Assembly: GCA_947475245.1 (NCBI GenBank)
Contig: CANJLW010000002.1
Location: 124,001-188,000 of the forward strand
Direction: 5' to 3'
Length of the DNA: 64,000 nucleotides
From: Acetobacteraceae bacterium
Lineage (GTDB): Bacteria > Pseudomonadota > Alphaproteobacteria > Acetobacterales > Acetobacteraceae
Shown in pieces: positions 28,085 through 37,266 of the stretch; position 1 is the stretch's first letter; each line of letters starts with the position of its first letter. Below the pieces are notes generated by a model. It made no database searches and was not told the origin of the DNA. It saw nothing but the letters and a program-made list of their open reading frames with translations. A program made the translations under genes and the position numbers.

Positions 28085-28823
28085 CGCGGTCCTCCGAATC
28101 CTGCGCCAATGCGGCGACGCGGTCGTATAGCATCGATCGCGCGTTCGGGAGGGGACGATGACGATGCCCAAAAGCGTCGCGCGCCAGGAAGTGCCCGGTC
28201 AGGCGCAGCCCGTCGCGCCAATCTTCCGGCCCCGCCGTATTCGCGCCCACCAGAAATCCCGGCAGCGGCAGCAACCGCGCCGCCCACTCCCCCGCCGCGC
28301 TCTGCGCCACCGCTCGGCCTGTGCGCGGCGACACATAGGTCAACCCGGCGGTCTCTCCGGTCACCGCACACGATGACAGATCAAGCCCAAAGCCGAGTTC
28401 CGCCAGCAGGATCGTCTCCCACCGCACCAGGTCCGACAACATTTCCTGCCCGCGCGGCAGGTTCGGCAGCAGTCGCAGCAGCGCGTCAAAGGTGCGCGGA
28501 TGCGGCTCACGCTCCGGCAGCGCGCCTTCCGTCGTGGCGCAGGCCGCGCTCAACATCGCCAGGCACAGGGCGTCGTCCATCACATGGGCGAAGGTCGGGT
28601 GGACGAGTTCGCCGCTGAACGCGCCCAATTGCTCCTCCGTGCGCCCGACCCAGCGCACCTGCGCCAGATTGCCCGCCTGCCACAACGCCGTGCGCCCGCT
28701 GCGCGCGCCACCCTTGGCGAGGCCGCGATGCAGACCGGATGCGCTCGTCATCACCGTGACCAGCGCATCGTTTTCCCCATAGGGGCGCGCGTCGATGACG
28801 ATGGCGGGGGCGTCCCACTCCAC
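28074..28823 (-). CDS. recO: DNA repair protein RecO
   Basis: 249 residues from a GTG at 28823. The N-terminal OB domain is typical ([39 protein letters not shown]), followed by a helical domain with [25 protein letters not shown]. RecO loads RecA on SSB-coated single-stranded DNA together with RecF/RecR. The zinc cysteines found in some RecO proteins are only partly present (one CAVTG cysteine). It lies 7 bp after the amidase gene and overlaps parC. Confidence 0.9.
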   Translation of the reverse strand: MEWDAPAIVIDARPYGENDALVTVMTSASGLHRGLAKGGARSGRTALWQAGNLAQVRWVGRTEEQLGAFSGELVHPTFAHVMDDALCLAMLSAACATTEGALPEREPHPRTFDALLRLLPNLPRGQEMLSDLVRWETILLAELGFGLDLSSCAVTGETAGLTYVSPRTGRAVAQSAAGEWAARLLPLPGFLVGANTAGPEDWRDGLRLTGHFLARDAFGHRHRPLPNARSMLYDRVAALAQDSEDRDAG

Positions 28824-28830
28824 CCCGCTG

Positions 28831-29565
28831 TTACCCGCCCCGAATCAGTCGCGCGACCCCCAGCAACCGCGCCAGGGTGCCGGCGTCGGCCTGACCGTTC
28901 ACGGTTTCCGGCCGCCAGTGGCGCTGAAACGCGCGCAACACGATCGCCAACGCGGGGTCGAGCGGGCCTTCCGGCGCGACGCGATAGCCGATCTCCGTCA
29001 GGGTCGCGCGCACGTCGCGCAGGCTTCCCGCGTCTCGTACCGCGCCGCCGGTGCCAAGGTCGGGCACGTCTTCCGGCCACAACCCGACGCCGTTCAGCGC
29101 CAGTTGCCGCCAATCGAAGCGCTCTCCGGGGTCTTCCTTGCGGTCGGGCGCCACGTCGCTGTGCGCGATGATATTGCGCGCCGGGATCGAGTGGCGCGAC
29201 AGGATACGAAGGCACAGATCGCACACAGCGGCCATTTGCAGCACCGGGAAGTCGCGATAGCCCCATTCATGGCCGGGATTGACGATCTCTATCCCGATGG
29301 AGCGTGCGTTCAGCGCCGTATGCCCACGCCAATACGAAATCCCGGCGTGCCAGGCGCGTCGCTCCTCCGCCACCAGTTGAAAGATCGCACCGTCTTCGTC
29401 CACCACGTAGTGCGACGACACCTCCCACTCCGGATCGCGCAACCGATCCAGTGCCGCCTGCGCGGTTTTCATTCCGGTATAGTGCAGAATCAGCATATCG
29501 ACCGGCGTGCCGGGGGAACGGTCATCCTGGTTCGGGCTGGGAAGATCGCGAATGAACAGTGTCAT
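28831..29565 (-). CDS. N-acetylmuramoyl-L-alanine amidase (AmpD/AmiD-like)
   Basis: 244 residues from an ATG at 29565 (frame open upstream to 29667). The amidase_2 zinc ligands are recognisable: LILHYTGMKTAQAAL near residue 25, RSIGIEIVNPGHEW, and HSDVAPDRKEDPGERFDW near residue 145. A C-terminal peptidoglycan-binding domain follows (GYRVAPEGPLDPALAIVLRAFQRHWRP). It cleaves the lactyl-L-alanine bond of muropeptides for recycling or remodelling. No signal peptide is evident, so a cytoplasmic recycling enzyme is favoured. Confidence 0.88.
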   Translation of the reverse strand: MTLFIRDLPSPNQDDRSPGTPVDMLILHYTGMKTAQAALDRLRDPEWEVSSHYVVDEDGAIFQLVAEERRAWHAGISYWRGHTALNARSIGIEIVNPGHEWGYRDFPVLQMAAVCDLCLRILSRHSIPARNIIAHSDVAPDRKEDPGERFDWRQLALNGVGLWPEDVPDLGTGGAVRDAGSLRDVRATLTEIGYRVAPEGPLDPALAIVLRAFQRHWRPETVNGQADAGTLARLLGVARLIRGG

Positions 29566-29614
29566 GGGCGGAGTTTCCGTGCCCGCCCGGCCCATGACAA
29601 GACGCCTCTTTCGA

Positions 29615-30409
29615 TCACAGTCCGCGCTCTCGCTTGATACGATCCCAGGCGGCATTGATCCGGGCAACCTTGTCGCCCGCCTTGGCGATGAATTCCGCCG
29701 ACGCGCCGCGCGCCGCCAGGCTGTCGGGATGGTTTTCCCGCATCAGGTTCTTCCAGGTCGCGCGCAGCTCGTCGGGACCCGCCGAACGGTCGACGCCCAG
29801 GATCGTGTAGGGATCGGGTTCGTCCGACGCGGGCTGCCGAGGCGCGGCACCGCGGGCGCGGTCCCACGACAACTGATCCAACCGGAACGCCCGATGCACC
29901 CCGCGCAGAAACGCCTGCTCCTCGGTATTCAAGGCACCGTCGGCGCGGGCGATCGCGAACAGCGCGGTCAGCACCTCCTCCAGCGTGCCCGGACTGTCGG
30001 CGAAGGCCGTCCCGAGTTGCTGGGCGTAGGGCTCAAACCCTTCCGGGCTGTCGCGCGCCTGATCGAACAGCCGGCCGATGTCGCGGGTTGATTCCGGCGG
30101 GATGCGGAAATGGCGCTTGAAGGCGTCGATCTCGTCGCGCGTCACCGCGCCGTCGCATTTCGACAGCTTGGCGGCCAGCACCACGACGGTGACCGCGAAA
30201 AGCTGATCGCGGCGACCGAACATCGCCGCCACCCGAGCGGGCGACAGGCCCGCGTCGCCGGGAAAGGACATGTCGGTGAACGGGAGTTTGAATTTCGGCA
30301 GCATGCCGGAATCGGCGGCATGACCCAGCGCGGCCCCCATCACGGCACCGAACGGGCCGCCGACAAAGAACCCGGCCGCACCGCCGATCAGCTTGCCCCA
30401 GTATCGCAT
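29615..30409 (-). CDS. DjlA-like co-chaperone with TerB and J domains
   Basis: 264 residues: N-terminal glycine-rich membrane segment (WGKLIGGAAGFFVGGPFGAVMG), a TerB-like helical domain at about 60-175 (FAVTVVVLAAKLSKCDGAVTRDEIDAF, ALFAIARADGALNTEEQAFL), and a C-terminal J domain at about 198-264 (YTILGVDRSAGPDELRATWKNLMRENHPDSLAARG) with HPD intact. This is the DjlA architecture: a membrane-anchored DnaK partner. It precedes the AmpD-like gene by 49 bp on the same strand. Confidence 0.9.
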   Translation of the reverse strand: MRYWGKLIGGAAGFFVGGPFGAVMGAALGHAADSGMLPKFKLPFTDMSFPGDAGLSPARVAAMFGRRDQLFAVTVVVLAAKLSKCDGAVTRDEIDAFKRHFRIPPESTRDIGRLFDQARDSPEGFEPYAQQLGTAFADSPGTLEEVLTALFAIARADGALNTEEQAFLRGVHRAFRLDQLSWDRARGAAPRQPASDEPDPYTILGVDRSAGPDELRATWKNLMRENHPDSLAARGASAEFIAKAGDKVARINAAWDRIKRERGL

Positions 30410-30431
30410 GGCGGCGGCTTATAGCAGATAA

Positions 30432-30971
30432 TCAGCCTTGCAGCAGCGTCGGATCGTGTAATGTCGTGTTCTGACCAATGACCGGGTTGGCGATCGCGTC
30501 TTCCAGACTCCGCGCGCCCTTCCATTCATGCGCCGGGCGAGACAGTCCGTCGGCGCCGATCTGGTCGATGCCCCAGTAAATCTCCAGCCGGTGACCATCC
30601 GGATCGCGGAATTCAACCGCGATCTGCACGCCGGCGCGCCGCCGCCCGTCGAAGTCCAGTTCCACGCCGTGCGCGCGCAGATGGGCACGCGCGGTCACCA
30701 CCTCGTCCAACGTCGCGACTTCGAACGCCAGATGATGCAGACCGGCACCCGCCGGGTTGGCTTCCGTAGCCTTGAACAGCGCGATGCCGTGGTGATCGGG
30801 GTTGCAGCGCATGAACACCGCGCCGCCGGGCATCATGTCCTCTCCGTAGACATCCGACGTGTGGAATCCCAGGATATCGGCGTAAAACCGCGCCGATGCC
30901 TCGATATCCGCGACGTAGAGCGCGACGTGGCCAATCTTGCCGATGCGAAAAGGCGGGGGCTGCGCGGTCAT
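30432..30971 (-). CDS. VOC family protein (glyoxalase/extradiol dioxygenase superfamily)
   Basis: 179 residues with a single glyoxalase-like fold: GHVALYVADIEASARFYADILGF with the first metal histidine, GLHHLAFEV for the second, and IAVEFRDPDGHRLEIYWG for the glutamate. The sequence resembles catechol 2,3-dioxygenase-like members, but the family also includes resistance and isomerase proteins. AGAGGTG lies 3-9 nt before the ATG at 30971. Substrate unknown. Confidence 0.85.
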   Translation of the reverse strand: MTAQPPPFRIGKIGHVALYVADIEASARFYADILGFHTSDVYGEDMMPGGAVFMRCNPDHHGIALFKATEANPAGAGLHHLAFEVATLDEVVTARAHLRAHGVELDFDGRRRAGVQIAVEFRDPDGHRLEIYWGIDQIGADGLSRPAHEWKGARSLEDAIANPVIGQNTTLHDPTLLQG

Positions 30972-30986
30972 GACACCTCTGTGCTG

Positions 30987-31607
30987 CTAACAGTTACGGT
31001 TCTGGCCGCGATCGCAGTTGCGTCCAGGGGCAGGGGCGGACGGCGGGGGAGCAGGCCGCGCGCCTTGCGGTTGGACAACACGCTCGATGGCGGTCGACAG
31101 GGGGACGGGGCCGGAGGGCGGCGGGCTGTGCGGTTGCGCCCGCACCGCGTCCGGCTGACGCGGAGCATTCCCGCCGCGCGGCTGATACTGCGGTTGATTA
31201 TCGCGATGCTGCCATTGCGGCTGCCCTCCCATGGGCTGGCCTTGGGGCTGTTGCCAACGCGGCTGTCCGCCCGGTTGGAAGTGCGGCTGCGCCACCGGCT
31301 GATAAGACCGCTGCCGTTCCCGCCAGTCCGGGTGCGGTGCCGCCGCCGGACGCCACTGCCGCTGCCGATCCCAATACCCCCAGCCGGAGGGGCGTTCGAT
31401 CAGATACACGGTCTCCCCCCCATAAACGGCGGTGGGATAGGTGTCGGTCGCGACATAACCGCCGCCGGGATAACCGGTCGCGGCATAGCCCGCCGGATAC
31501 CCGTAGCCGGGCTGGGACGCGGCCCCGTAAGGGTCCGGTTCCAGCACGCAGCCGGTCAGGCCGATCAACGGAAGAAGCAGTGCAAGCACAGGGCGAGACT
31601 TGTTCAT
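30987..31607 (-). CDS. proline/glutamine-rich lipoprotein of unknown function
   Basis: 206 residues with a lipoprotein signal peptide ending in the lipobox LTGC near residue 20. The mature part has Tyr/Gly repeats (GYGYPAGYAATGYPGGGY), a conserved-looking block VYLIERPSGWGYWDRQRQWRPA, and a long Gln/Pro/Trp-rich disordered tail. No known domain is recognisable. The C terminus has two cysteines (NCDRGQNRNC) that could form a disulfide. It lies 15 bp upstream of the VOC gene on the same strand. Confidence 0.7.
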   Translation of the reverse strand: MNKSRPVLALLLPLIGLTGCVLEPDPYGAASQPGYGYPAGYAATGYPGGGYVATDTYPTAVYGGETVYLIERPSGWGYWDRQRQWRPAAAPHPDWRERQRSYQPVAQPHFQPGGQPRWQQPQGQPMGGQPQWQHRDNQPQYQPRGGNAPRQPDAVRAQPHSPPPSGPVPLSTAIERVVQPQGARPAPPPSAPAPGRNCDRGQNRNC

Positions 31608-31653
31608 CCGTGGATCATGTCAGACATCTCTGTCGAGATTGTGGCGGTACGAC

Positions 31654-33255
31654 TTATCGATCCAGCCACAATTCTTCGAAGCGATAGCCGTTGTACGAGC
31701 TGTTCACCATCTGCGTGAAACCGCGCAGTTCCGGTGCCCAGCAGGTGCCGGCGTGGATATGCAGGATCACCGGACGCGCCACGTCGTCCTGAATGCGGCG
31801 ATCGATTTCCCACACCAGCTTCTTGCGCGCCTCGACATTGGTTTCCGACGATTGCTTGTCGAACAGCTTTTCCAGCTCCGGGTTGCAGTATTCGGAATAG
31901 TTGCGTTCCGACTTGCAGGCGAAATTCTCGTAGAACGTCTGATCCGGGTCATCCACGGCGTTGCCCGTCAGGTTCAGCCCGACCGAGTAATCCTTCCGCG
32001 CGACCTTGGAGAACCACAGGCTGGTGTCCACGGGATCGAGCTCGCCCTCGATGTGGATTTCCTTCAGATGGTCGATCAGGATGACCGCCGGATCGCGATA
32101 GGCCGGGATGTTGCGGGTCGACACCTTCACCTTCAACCGGTTCGTCGCGCTATACCCCAACTTCTCCATGATCGCTCGGCCCGCCGCGCGGTTCTTCGCG
32201 ATGTCGGGATCGTAGCCCAGCATGTCGCGCATCTGGCTTTCCGGCATGCCCCACACGCCGTTCGGCGGCGGCAGCAAAGAACCGCCGATATCGGCCTGCC
32301 CCTCGAACAGAATGTCGATGAACGCCTTGCGATCCAGCGACAGCGCCATCGCCCGCCGGATATCGACGTTGTCGAACGGCGGCTTCTCCCGATTGACGAT
32401 CAAATTCTCGTTCACGTTGCTCGGCCCGAAGACGCAGACAGCCTTGGGCATCTGCGACTTGATGTCGCGCATCAGCGGGGCCGTCACTTCCGTCGGGAAG
32501 GTCATGTCGAGCTTGCCCGCCATGAACGCCAACATCGCGGTCGAACGGTTGGTGATGATCGGCATTTCGATGCCGTCCAGGTACGGGCGACCCGGCTTCC
32601 AGTAATCCGGGTTCTTCACCATGCGGATCACTTCGTTCTGCTTGAACTCCACCAGCTTGAACGGCCCCGTGCCGATCGGCTTCGTGCGCTGCTGCGCCGG
32701 CGTCGCGTGGCAGGGGTACATCGGCGTGTAGCCGGAAGCGAGCAAGGACAGCAGCGACGGCTGCGGGCGGCCCAGCTTGAACGTGACCTCGGTTGCAGAG
32801 TTAGGCACGACGTCGAGCACGTTCTGGTACCACAGCTTGCGCGGGTTCTTACGGAACTTCTCGGTGCCCTTTTCCTGCAACATGTCGAACGTGCACTTCA
32901 CGTCGGCGGCGGTGAACGGCTTGCCGTCATGCCACTTCACCCCGTCGCGCAGCTTGAAGGTCAGCGCGAGATTATCCGCGCTCCACGCCCAGCTTGTCGC
33001 GAGTTCGGGGATGATCGACGCATCGTTGTTCTGCGGCACATCCTGCTTGAACATCACAAGATTGTTGAACAGCGACATGAACGGGACGTTGGTCGAATAC
33101 GTCGCTTCCTCGTGAATCGAAGCCGACGCCGGGGAGTCGCGCTGATAGACCCGAAGCGTGCCGCCCGATTTCGGCTGCTGCGCCAGGGCGGCGCCAACGC
33201 CCATGGTGACGGCAAGCACGGCGGTTGCGAGGATGCGGATAGGTCGATGCGACAC
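31654..33255 (-). CDS. peptide/nickel-type ABC transporter substrate-binding protein (family 5)
   Basis: 533 residues from a GTG at 33255 with AGGAGAC upstream. A Sec signal peptide (LATAVLAVTMGVGAALAQ) precedes the family 5 pattern: LATSWAWSADNLALTFKLRDG, WHDGKPFTAADVKCTFD, GTGPFKLVEFKQNEVIRMVKN and IRRAMALSLDRKAFIDILFE. It is clearly a different protein from the one at 24303 (low visible identity). No transport permease or ATPase genes are nearby, so its partner and ligand are unknown. Confidence 0.9.
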   Translation of the reverse strand: MSHRPIRILATAVLAVTMGVGAALAQQPKSGGTLRVYQRDSPASASIHEEATYSTNVPFMSLFNNLVMFKQDVPQNNDASIIPELATSWAWSADNLALTFKLRDGVKWHDGKPFTAADVKCTFDMLQEKGTEKFRKNPRKLWYQNVLDVVPNSATEVTFKLGRPQPSLLSLLASGYTPMYPCHATPAQQRTKPIGTGPFKLVEFKQNEVIRMVKNPDYWKPGRPYLDGIEMPIITNRSTAMLAFMAGKLDMTFPTEVTAPLMRDIKSQMPKAVCVFGPSNVNENLIVNREKPPFDNVDIRRAMALSLDRKAFIDILFEGQADIGGSLLPPPNGVWGMPESQMRDMLGYDPDIAKNRAAGRAIMEKLGYSATNRLKVKVSTRNIPAYRDPAVILIDHLKEIHIEGELDPVDTSLWFSKVARKDYSVGLNLTGNAVDDPDQTFYENFACKSERNYSEYCNPELEKLFDKQSSETNVEARKKLVWEIDRRIQDDVARPVILHIHAGTCWAPELRGFTQMVNSSYNGYRFEELWLDR

Positions 33256-33402
33256 TGCGCTGTCTCCTGAAGGAAAGCTGTCTGTGCGCGGGGTTTAGGC
33301 CGAGCAGCGACGTTTTGCCAGCGATTGCGTGGCGGTGAGGGTATCGGGGTAATGACCCGACACGGGGTTGCCTATGGTGCGTCCACGCCCGATCATCGCG
33401 CC

Positions 33403-33777
33403 ATGGTGTCGCACGAACGGCTCGACTGCATGAAATGTCCCGCCCTGTGCTGTCGCATGGCGGGCTATGTACGCGTCAGCCGCGACGACATCAGGCGGCT
33501 CGCCAAACACCTGAACATCGCCGTCGCCGATTTTGAAAAGCGGCATGTCGTGGAAACGACGAAGCTGGGCGAAAAGCGCATCAAGGAAGGCTTCAAGACC
33601 TGTCAGTTCCTCGGCCCCGATCGCCTGTGCGGCGTTTACGAGGCGCGACCGCACGATTGTCGCGGCTATGTCTGCTGGAACCAGGAAGACGAGACGGTCT
33701 ACGACTATGCGGTCTTCCTGCAGGAACCGATCGCGAAGCTGCGCGACCGGGAAAAGGACATCAAGAAGTCGAGCTAA
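33403..33777 (+). CDS. YkgJ-type cysteine cluster protein
   Basis: 124 residues, starting at the ATG before SHERLDC. The pattern CMKCPALCCRMAG, TCQFLGPDRLCGVYEARPHDCRGYVCW matches the YkgJ/CxxCxxCC family, predicted to bind zinc or an iron-sulfur cluster. An in-frame ATG at 33352 would add 17 residues. The function of the family is not well defined. Its stop overlaps the stop of the minus-strand glycosyltransferase at 33774 by 4 bp. Confidence 0.8.
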   Translation: MVSHERLDCMKCPALCCRMAGYVRVSRDDIRRLAKHLNIAVADFEKRHVVETTKLGEKRIKEGFKTCQFLGPDRLCGVYEARPHDCRGYVCWNQEDETVYDYAVFLQEPIAKLRDREKDIKKSS

Positions 33778-34745
33778 CGCAGGCGAACCAGCACATCCCG
33801 CCGCAGCCGCGTCAGCCATGTGCCGCGCCAAACCGCGTCGTGCCGCTCGATATACCCCGCCGACCACCCTGTGCGGCGCTGCCCGCCGTCCATCCGATAG
33901 GCCTCGGCAATCGCCTTGACGGTGGGGCGCGCCAGTCCGTTGACCAATCCCTTGATCAGATAGCCGCAGGTTCGCGCAAGCAGCGGCATCCGACCTTCGC
34001 CGTGCTTGCGGCCGATATAAAGCCGGTTCCGCACGAAGTGGAACCAGCGCGACCCGGACCAGTGCACCCGTCGTTCGGCGGCGACCTTGTGCCGCACCAC
34101 CAGATCGCCGCGATACCGAACCCGCCATCCCAGCGCGATCGCGCGCATACAGAAGTCGAACTCCTCCCAACAGAAAAACAGCGCCGGGTCATACCCGCCC
34201 GCCGCGTCCCAGGCCGTTCGACTGATCGCATGCCCGGCCCCGACGAACGTAATGGCGTCAAAGCAGTCACCCGACCGAGACAGCAGCGCCCTCGGATAAC
34301 CCCAGGACGACAGATCGTCCTCTCCGGTCGCATAAGTCACGATGCGGCAACCGATCGCCGCCACATCCGGCGCCGCGTCCAACGCCGCGACCAAATCCGC
34401 CGCGGTGGTCGTCGACGCGAACTCCGCGTCATTGTCCAGCCCGACGATCGCCCGCCCGTGCCCGAACGACGACGCCAGATTGCGCCCGCCGGCCACCCCC
34501 AGATTGCGCTCCGCCGCCAGCAGCGTGATATCCGACCGGTCCTCGATCACCGCCGCGAAGCGCGCCAGCGTGGCGGGGGCGGAGCCTTGGTCCAGCACCA
34601 CGACGTGCCGACGCAAGCCGGTCTGCGCCAGGGCGGAGGCAATCGCGGCCTCGGTCTCCGCCGGACGATCCAATGCCAGGATGACGATATCGGCGTCATA
34701 CGGTTCATCGGGTGGGCACCTCGCGCCCGCCACCCACCGCATCAC
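33774..34745 (-). CDS. glycosyltransferase family 2 (rhamnosyltransferase-like)
   Basis: 323 residues of GT-A fold: VVVLDQGSAPATLARF, NLGVAGGRNLASS and the metal-binding D-x-D equivalent GLDNDAEF near residue 103, then FVGAGHAISRTAWDAAGGYDPALFFCWEEFDFCMRA typical of dTDP-rhamnose type GT2 enzymes. It lacks the N-terminal PVYN block of many GT2s, but has DADIVILALDRP in its place. It starts at GTG/ATG overlapping the stop of the upstream GT2 gene. It is last in a minus-strand polysaccharide or glycolipid cluster. Confidence 0.85.
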   Translation of the reverse strand: MMRWVAGARCPPDEPYDADIVILALDRPAETEAAIASALAQTGLRRHVVVLDQGSAPATLARFAAVIEDRSDITLLAAERNLGVAGGRNLASSFGHGRAIVGLDNDAEFASTTTAADLVAALDAAPDVAAIGCRIVTYATGEDDLSSWGYPRALLSRSGDCFDAITFVGAGHAISRTAWDAAGGYDPALFFCWEEFDFCMRAIALGWRVRYRGDLVVRHKVAAERRVHWSGSRWFHFVRNRLYIGRKHGEGRMPLLARTCGYLIKGLVNGLARPTVKAIAEAYRMDGGQRRTGWSAGYIERHDAVWRGTWLTRLRRDVLVRLR

Positions 34746-35779
34746 AGGCCGAACCCCGACGGTGGGATCGCCAGGTAAGACAGGCGCTTCATCTCTTTTC
34801 GCCCTCGCGCCACGGCGTCGAGCACCAGGCCGCAGCCCAGCGTCAAAAAGCCAAGCAGCACCAGCCCGGTCGCCAGGATGGCGGTGGGCAGGCGATCCAC
34901 CAGCCCGGTATGCAGGAATTCCAGCACCACCGGCACACCGACGCCGAACCCGCCGACCAGCAGCAAGAGTGTGATCAGAGCAAAGGATTGCAGCGGCCGT
35001 TCCTGCTCGATCAGCGCCAGGATGGCGCGCAGGATGCGAAACCCGTCGCTGATGGTGTTCAGCTTCGAACTCGATCCGACCGGACGGCCCCGATACGCGG
35101 CCCGCACCTCCTGCATCGGCATGTTCAGCGCCAGCGCATGGATGGTGAACTCGGTTTCCGTCTCGAACCCGCGAGACAGGGCCGGGAACGACTTGACGAA
35201 GCGACGGCTGAACACGCGATACCCCGACAGCATGTCGCCGATGCCCTTGCCGAACACCTGACGGACCATGCCGGACAACAGCCGATTGCCGAAGCGATGG
35301 CCAAAGCGATAGGCGTCGGTGTGGTCGGGATGCCGAGCGGCGGAGACCATGTCGAGGTGACGGTCGAACAGAAGGTGGAGCATGCCCGGCGCGGCCGACG
35401 CGTCGTAGGTATCGTCCCCGTCGACCAGGATAAAGGCGTCCGCGTCGATATCCGCGAACATGCGGCGCACGACATGCCCCTTGCCCTGCAACCCTTCGCC
35501 GCGCACCACCGCCCCGGCGGCGCGCGCATGAAGCTGCGTTCGGTCGGTGGAGTTGTTGTCATAGACATAAACAGTCGCCTGCGGCAGCGCGGTGCGGAAG
35601 TCCGTCACGACCTTCGCGATCGCGGCTTCCTCGTTGAAGCAGGGGATCAGCACCGCGACGCTGAACGGGCGCGCATCGCGCGTGGGCGTTCGACGCCGAG
35701 GCTGTGGGTCGGTATTCCAGGACGGCAGCGTCCGCGGCAGTTCGGCGGCGGCGGCCAGACGTTCGATGGTTTCAGACAT
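34742..35779 (-). CDS. glycosyltransferase family 2 with C-terminal membrane segments (DPM1/GtrB-like)
   Basis: 345 residues. The GT2 core begins SVAVLIPCFNEEAAIAKVV near residue 39, with DNNSTDRT, the DGDDTYD metal site near residue 122 and GDMLSGYRVFSRRF near 185. Two hydrophobic segments at about 272-330 form membrane anchors, as in DPM1/GtrB-type enzymes that charge polyprenyl phosphate with a sugar. A GtrA flippase-like gene two genes upstream fits that role. It overlaps the downstream GT2 gene. Confidence 0.88.
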   Translation of the reverse strand: MSETIERLAAAAELPRTLPSWNTDPQPRRRTPTRDARPFSVAVLIPCFNEEAAIAKVVTDFRTALPQATVYVYDNNSTDRTQLHARAAGAVVRGEGLQGKGHVVRRMFADIDADAFILVDGDDTYDASAAPGMLHLLFDRHLDMVSAARHPDHTDAYRFGHRFGNRLLSGMVRQVFGKGIGDMLSGYRVFSRRFVKSFPALSRGFETETEFTIHALALNMPMQEVRAAYRGRPVGSSSKLNTISDGFRILRAILALIEQERPLQSFALITLLLLVGGFGVGVPVVLEFLHTGLVDRLPTAILATGLVLLGFLTLGCGLVLDAVARGRKEMKRLSYLAIPPSGFGL

Positions 35780-35792
35780 CCCGCGCGCCCCG

Positions 35793-36551
35793 CTACCAGA
35801 CGTTCCGCGGGCGCAGCACCGTAAACACCGTGCGCCAGACGATGCCGATATCCAACAGCAGCGAGCGGGTCTCGATGTATTCCAGGTCGCTGTCGAGCCG
35901 ACCGAAGAACTTCGCCTCCGTGTCGGTCTCCCCCCGCCAGCCGCGCACCTGCGCCAGGCCGGTCATGCCGGGCTTCACGCTGTGCCGTTCGGCATAGCGG
36001 CTGGTGACGGTCTCGAACGGCCGTCCGGCGGCGCAGGTGCCCGGCGCGTGCGGGCGCGGCCCGACGATCGACATTTCGCCCAGCAGCACGTTTACGAGTT
36101 GCGGCAATTCGTCGAACGAGGTCCGGCGCAGCCAGCGGCCGATACGGGTCACTCTGGGGTCCATCGGGCGGGCCTGACGGATGATCCCATGGTCGTCCTG
36201 CGTTCGCATGGTGCGAAATTTCAGAATGTCGAACGCCACGCCGTTCAGCCCGATGCGGCGCTGGCGGAACACCGCCGGCCCCGGACTGTCGAGGCGAATG
36301 ATCAGCATGGCGATCAACATGGGCAGGGCAAATACCGTCAGGCCCAGCAGCGCCACGATCACATCGAAGCCTCGCTTGATCGCCGCATCCGCGCCGCCCG
36401 ATCGCGCGGGCGCGACGGGTTCGGCATAGGAGATCGGCTGAAACGCCAACTCCCCATCCGTAAACTGCCATCTCTGAAGCGCGCTCGGCTTGTAATCGAA
36501 CATGACGCCACCGTCTGAAAGGTTCGCGATGACGGCAGTGTTCGTCTTCAA
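35793..36551 (-). CDS. polyprenyl-phosphate sugar transferase (exopolysaccharide initiation)
   Basis: 252 residues, of which about 59-252 are a bacterial sugar transferase domain: one membrane helix ([20 protein letters not shown]), then [17 protein letters not shown]-like [39 protein letters not shown] and [13 protein letters not shown]. Such enzymes put the first sugar phosphate on undecaprenyl phosphate. The N-terminal periplasmic half of WbaP-type proteins is absent. The frame opens with TTG at 36551; an ATG at 36503 is the likelier start, 17 codons in. Confidence 0.88.
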   Translation of the reverse strand: MKTNTAVIANLSDGGVMFDYKPSALQRWQFTDGELAFQPISYAEPVAPARSGGADAAIKRGFDVIVALLGLTVFALPMLIAMLIIRLDSPGPAVFRQRRIGLNGVAFDILKFRTMRTQDDHGIIRQARPMDPRVTRIGRWLRRTSFDELPQLVNVLLGEMSIVGPRPHAPGTCAAGRPFETVTSRYAERHSVKPGMTGLAQVRGWRGETDTEAKFFGRLDSDLEYIETRSLLLDIGIVWRTVFTVLRPRNVW

Positions 36552-36648
36552 ATCATGAGGATTTGGTTAACGTCGAATGCGCGGGCAGTCCCGCAACGTG
36601 ATTTTTCGTGAACCCTGCCGAACCCAGCGGAACACACAACGAACGGCG

Positions 36649-37104
36649 TTACCGAAACACCAGTTTGCGGGACAGGCTGAAGTTGACGAACATCCCCGCG
36701 ACGGCCCCGGCGGAGGTGGCGATCACGGGATGATCGGCTGCCATCGCGACCCAGGTCACCAGAATGGCATAGGTGCCGCGATTGAGCGCGAAGCCGACGG
36801 TATTCGCGGCCAGGAAAATCATCCACTGCCGTCGGGCCGATCCGCTGCCCTGGCCGCGAAAGGTCCAGAGACGGTTCAACAGCCAGGTCGTGGTGGCCGC
36901 GACGGCATAGGCAGCCAGACCGGCACCGTACAACCCCAGATCGGCGCGCAGCGCATAGACGGTTGCGGTATCCACCACCAGCCCGGCCAACCCGACCGTG
37001 CCGAACATCGCGAACTGAACCAGCAGACGCACGCGCTCGATCGGCAACAGCGCCCGGACCGGGGCCGGCATCAGCGCGATCAGACGAAGCAGCAGGGCTT
37101 CCAT
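36649..37104 (-). CDS. GtrA family membrane protein
   Basis: 151 residues with four predicted membrane helices (QFAMFGTVGLAGLVVDTATVY, AAYAVAATTTWLLNRLWTF, FLAANTVGFALNRGTYAILV, VIATSAGAVAGMFVNFSLSR). The NRLWTF segment is the usual family mark. GtrA proteins are thought to flip polyprenyl-phosphate-linked sugars; the GT2 with membrane anchors at 34742 would supply such a lipid. It leads the minus-strand cluster and is divergent from the fdh promoter. Confidence 0.85.
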   Translation of the reverse strand: MEALLLRLIALMPAPVRALLPIERVRLLVQFAMFGTVGLAGLVVDTATVYALRADLGLYGAGLAAYAVAATTTWLLNRLWTFRGQGSGSARRQWMIFLAANTVGFALNRGTYAILVTWVAMAADHPVIATSAGAVAGMFVNFSLSRKLVFR

Positions 37105-37153
37105 GCGCCGCTATCCGATTTCAGAAGTGGTCGCGGCGCGCGCGAGCAATGTC

Positions 37154-37182
37154 TTGCAATATCGCCTGCCGATCATGTTAAT
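37154..37182 (+). promoter_or_regulatory. predicted sigma70-type promoter of the formate dehydrogenase operon
   Basis: TTGCAA at 37154-37159 and GTTAAT at 37177-37182 are separated by 17 bp. That leaves a leader of about 78 nt before the fdhA start at 37267, which contains an inverted repeat GCCAATC/GATTGGC (37202-37232). No FNR or ModE site is evident by eye. Prediction only. Confidence 0.4.
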
Positions 37183-37201
37183 GTATTTTCACAAACATTG
37201 A

Positions 37202-37232
37202 GCCAATCCCCGTTCAGTCGACGAAGATTGGC
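37202..37232 (+). promoter_or_regulatory. inverted repeat in the fdhA leader
   Basis: GCCAATC at 37202-37208 and GATTGGC at 37226-37232 form a 7-bp stem with a 17-nt loop between promoter and start codon. A related ACCAATC/GATTGGT hairpin lies downstream of selB (44808-44831). It may be an operator or leader structure. Confidence 0.3.
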
Positions 37233-37266
37233 ATGTTTCGCCTGGATCAGGGAGTAAGGTGAAGCC